Source: Eudorina sp. 2006-703-Eu-15 (Eukaryota; Chlorophyta; Chlorophyceae; Chlamydomonadales; Volvocaceae). Taken from it: a stretch of 64,000 nucleotides of DNA. The stretch's first letter is position 1, and each line of letters begins with the position of its first letter. The position numbers and the translations under genes are program-made. The notes beneath the pieces are model-generated. The model saw only the letters and a program-made list of their open reading frames with translations, searched no databases and was not told the origin of the DNA. Location: contig BDSI01000045.1 of NCBI GenBank assembly GCA_003117195.1, positions 738,255 through 802,254 on the forward strand, read 5' to 3'. This document shows positions 61,809-64,000 of this stretch, in pieces.

Positions 61809-62255
61809 GACTCCTGCGGGCTGCAGGTGTGGCATGCGGCCGGCATGGCCCCCTCGGGGCCTCGCATGGCCTGGCAGCTGGGCGAGGACCTGTCAGTGAA
61901 CTACATCGCCACGCTGCGGAGGAGGGAGCAGCCGCTGGTGCAGCCGGCGGGCGAGCAGCTGCTGGAGCAGCCGGGTGCATCGGAGGCTGCTACCCAGGAG
62001 GCACCCGACGCTGCGCTGGGAGGTGAGGGTGCATGGCGACTCGCGAGTCTGAGCCACAATTGGGCTGCGGAGGGTAGCGGGAAGGGGGAGTTTCCCAGGA
62101 GTGGAGGGATTGCCGTGGCGCACAAGTCGCAACGCGAGAAACGAAGGAAGAAAGGAAGAAAAACGGAAGCGAGCGAGCGTGCTGGGTGCCGGCTGTGCAT
62201 AAGTGGAAGGCGTTGCCGAGTGTGTTGGCGGGCAGAGGGTAAACGCCCGGTGTGC
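61809..62255 (+). pseudogene. Second copy of the COQ3 terminal exon
   Basis: From the acceptor (CCGTGCAG, ending 61808) this copies COQ3 exon 5 (56860 onward). The first ~200 bases, encoding [20 protein letters not shown] through the [19 protein letters not shown] segment to QEAPD, differ at one silent position (CCA/CCG) by eye. After that the two copies diverge. The first stops at 57095; this one reads on without that stop to a TGA near 62256. The downstream flanks remain recognisably related to about 57322/62284 (shared GTGCTGGGTGCCGGCTGTGC and GATTTTGAGCGTT blocks). No methyltransferase exons precede it, so it is either a duplicated, dead exon or an alternative last exon of COQ3, 4.7 kb further downstream. 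Confidence 0.8.
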
Positions 62256-63406
62256 TGATTTTGAGCGTTTTTGCGGCCAAGGTTGCATAGGCATGTGTAT
62301 GTATTTACGCCGTATTGTGGTAGAATGCGAGCAGTTTCTGTGCGAGTGTGCGTTAACTTGGTCGCAGGAAGCCCCGTAGCTAGATTCGTCGCTCCAGGGA
62401 GGCATGTTTCGGGCCACCTCTTTTTCACTTTGGCACGCTACTCAGCCGAGCTGAGCAGCGGTGCTTGTCAATAGTTGTCATTACAGATACACCTCTGAGT
62501 GTATGGATTGCACCTCTTCGTGCGCAGTTCTTGTCTGGACGAGGCATTGCTGTAGTATCCCAACGAGTGCCGCCGCAACATAGCTCGTCATCTCTTGTCA
62601 ACAACGCGCAAAGATAATGTTCAGCTGTGCATTGCAGACCGTGTGCTGCTGACTGTCGCACGCAGTGTGTCATGACAGGGCAATGCGCCCCAGTGGGTTA
62701 CCCCCAAAGGGTCACGCTGTGTCCGGGGCGCCCTCCTGTGAATCATGGTGTTACAGTGGACCCGCTCGTCATCGGTGACAGCCGCAGCCTCGTTCCGGAT
62801 ATGCTCTCGACGTTCTTCGCTTTCATGTACAATGCTCATGACTGTCAGGTCGAAAGGTTGTGAAATGCACAGCTTGACATGTTGCGGGATGACGCGCTGC
62901 GAAGGTGTTGGTAGATTGTCCCAAGCAGCCGAACCATGCATCAATCGGGCAATGGTCCATCTTTTGACTGAGTGTGTTGGCCACAAACAACGGGGATTGA
63001 AAGTGCCTTCACGACAAACGGCATGTATCCACAGGAGGATGTGTGAGAGCCCAAACACGAAGGGGTAATATCGAAGGGGTAAGCAAGTGGTGTACTCGCC
63101 ATGCGCAACTGATTAAAGGAGGTAACAGAATTGGGGCACACCCTCAGAAGCATGGCAGAGGTGATTATCCATGGCTATGACTTTGCGATGGAGATGAGAT
63201 AGATTTGCAGAGATGATATGATTTAATCCAAAAGGAATATCTACGATGTCCAGGCCAGTGTACCATTATAAACCACTACGACTGCCGTACGATCCCGCTG
63301 TGCGTAATACTATGAGTGCCACCGTGCACGTATGCCATTTTGCCGGAGTGAGACTGTTTTCATTATGAAGGTGTGTCCGAATTATTGATAACGAAGTTGA
63401 TGCCTA

Positions 63407-64000
63407 ATGGCGGACGATGGACCTCCTGCGTCCGCCGAGACGGCGTTCTCGAAGTTATACGTCTCTAATATTATCGGAATCTTAACATCACTACTTCCAC
63501 GAAACGAAGTACCCTGCAACCTGCGCCTCGTCAACAAGGCCCTAGCGGAAATCCTCAGCGCACCGGATGACAAAAAGATTGTCCTGTCGCAGCCCGTGCC
63601 GCGCCATGCCTTCTACATGCGCTGGGGCGACGTGTCTGCGCTGCGGCCGCTGACCTGGTCGCAACGGCGGCAGTTACTCACGCTCACGGCCCGCAGCGGG
63701 GATGAGGCCAACCTGCGCCTGCTGCTGGCGTTCAAAGAGCACTGCCCGGTGGCACCGGACGTCCTGGCCGCCGCAGCGGGCGCCGGCCACCTGCACATCT
63801 GTCAGTTCCGGCGTTTCGCATCCTGCCTCCACCGCCCCGAGGTCCTCGACGCAGCCGCTGAGGGCGGCCACCTGGAGATGTGCAGCTGGCTGCTGAGCAA
63901 GCGGCGGGACCGCCGCAACGTGATCGTGTGGGAGTCCTCGGCGCCGTACCTGGCTGCGCGCCGGGGTCACGTGGAGGTGGTGGACTTCCTGCTGCAGAAC
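63407..64000 (+). CDS. Ankyrin-repeat protein, 5' part (runs off the window)
   Basis: ATG at 63407 opens a frame of 198 codons without a stop to the last base. Residues 1-60 (MADDGPPASAETAFSKLYVS, then IIGILTSLLPRNEVPCNLRLVNKALAEIL) look like the F-box-like or helical N-terminal segment common in algal ankyrin proteins. From about residue 85, repeats of 25-33 residues follow: LTARSGDEANLRLLLAF, LAAAAGAGHLHICQF, LDAAAEGGHLEMCSWLL and YLAARRGHVEVVDFLLQN. These are degenerate ankyrin units (A..G....C..L). Large families of such proteins are known in volvocine genomes. Partner and function cannot be inferred. The codon use, GC-rich downstream of about 63590, fits a real gene; no intron is needed in this part. 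Confidence 0.8.
   Translation, partial: MADDGPPASAETAFSKLYVSNIIGILTSLLPRNEVPCNLRLVNKALAEILSAPDDKKIVLSQPVPRHAFYMRWGDVSALRPLTWSQRRQLLTLTARSGDEANLRLLLAFKEHCPVAPDVLAAAAGAGHLHICQFRRFASCLHRPEVLDAAAEGGHLEMCSWLLSKRRDRRNVIVWESSAPYLAARRGHVEVVDFLLQN

Larger units (their letters stand above)
57096..63406. other. 6.3 kb repeat-rich region between COQ3 and the ankyrin gene
   Basis: This region mixes GC-rich and AT-richer stretches. It contains a retrotransposon relic (58515-58757, minus), a perfect hairpin (58768-58809), a second palindrome-like GGGGGCCCC/CCCCCTA pair (about 60908-60952), the duplicated COQ3 terminal exon with its downstream flank (about 61796-62284), and a short segment similar to COQ3 intron 1 (about 62750-62800). 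Open frames around 59359-59643 and 62621-63058 show no recognisable domain. No TGTAA was found soon after the COQ3 stop. Confidence 0.5.

Overview
This window looks like nuclear DNA of a volvocine (Chlamydomonas-like) green alga. It is GC-rich, and its genes are broken into many short exons with clean GT-AG junctions. Introns are packed with microsatellites, minisatellites and short dispersed repeats. Two genes are followed by TGTAA, the usual chlorophycean polyadenylation signal, and the gene complement fits (plastid uL11, allantoinase, class III cyclase, ankyrin-repeat protein). All gene models were built by hand from conserved protein blocks, splice consensus and codon phase. Exon lengths keep the frame in every complete model except one place in the cyclase. 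No transcript data were available.

Layout: 1-3909, no confident gene. 3910-14598 (+), a 15-exon fusion of pantothenate kinase with a DUF89 phosphatase domain. 14599-21035, 6.4 kb without a supported gene. 21036-30520 (-), a 15-exon coiled-coil/PAS/class III nucleotide cyclase, probably guanylate-type, with a 16-nt microexon and a one-base frame break in its signature motif. 30521-36162, mostly intergenic, with a lower-GC zone and one possible first exon. 36163-42558 (-), a 7-exon Aurora-like protein kinase with an N-terminal extension of more than 1,000 residues. 43028-49329 (+), a 9-exon allantoinase whose second intron holds a ~0.9 kb decamer minisatellite. 50834-51835 (+), plastid ribosomal protein uL11 (5 exons). 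53504-57095 (+), mitochondrial COQ3 O-methyltransferase (5 exons). 57096-63406, a repeat-rich region with a retrotransposon relic, a hairpin and a near-identical second copy of the COQ3 terminal exon. 63407-64000 (+), start of an ankyrin-repeat protein that runs off the window.

The genes are housekeeping or signalling genes with no evident joint pathway: CoA synthesis and metabolite repair, cyclic-nucleotide signalling, a protein kinase, purine-ureide catabolism, plastid translation and ubiquinone synthesis. The kinase and allantoinase are divergent over a 469-bp shared 5' region. I found no novel multi-gene system. The most interesting signals are the cyclase microexon and frame break, the duplicated COQ3 exon, and at least two families of short repeats scattered through introns of unrelated genes.
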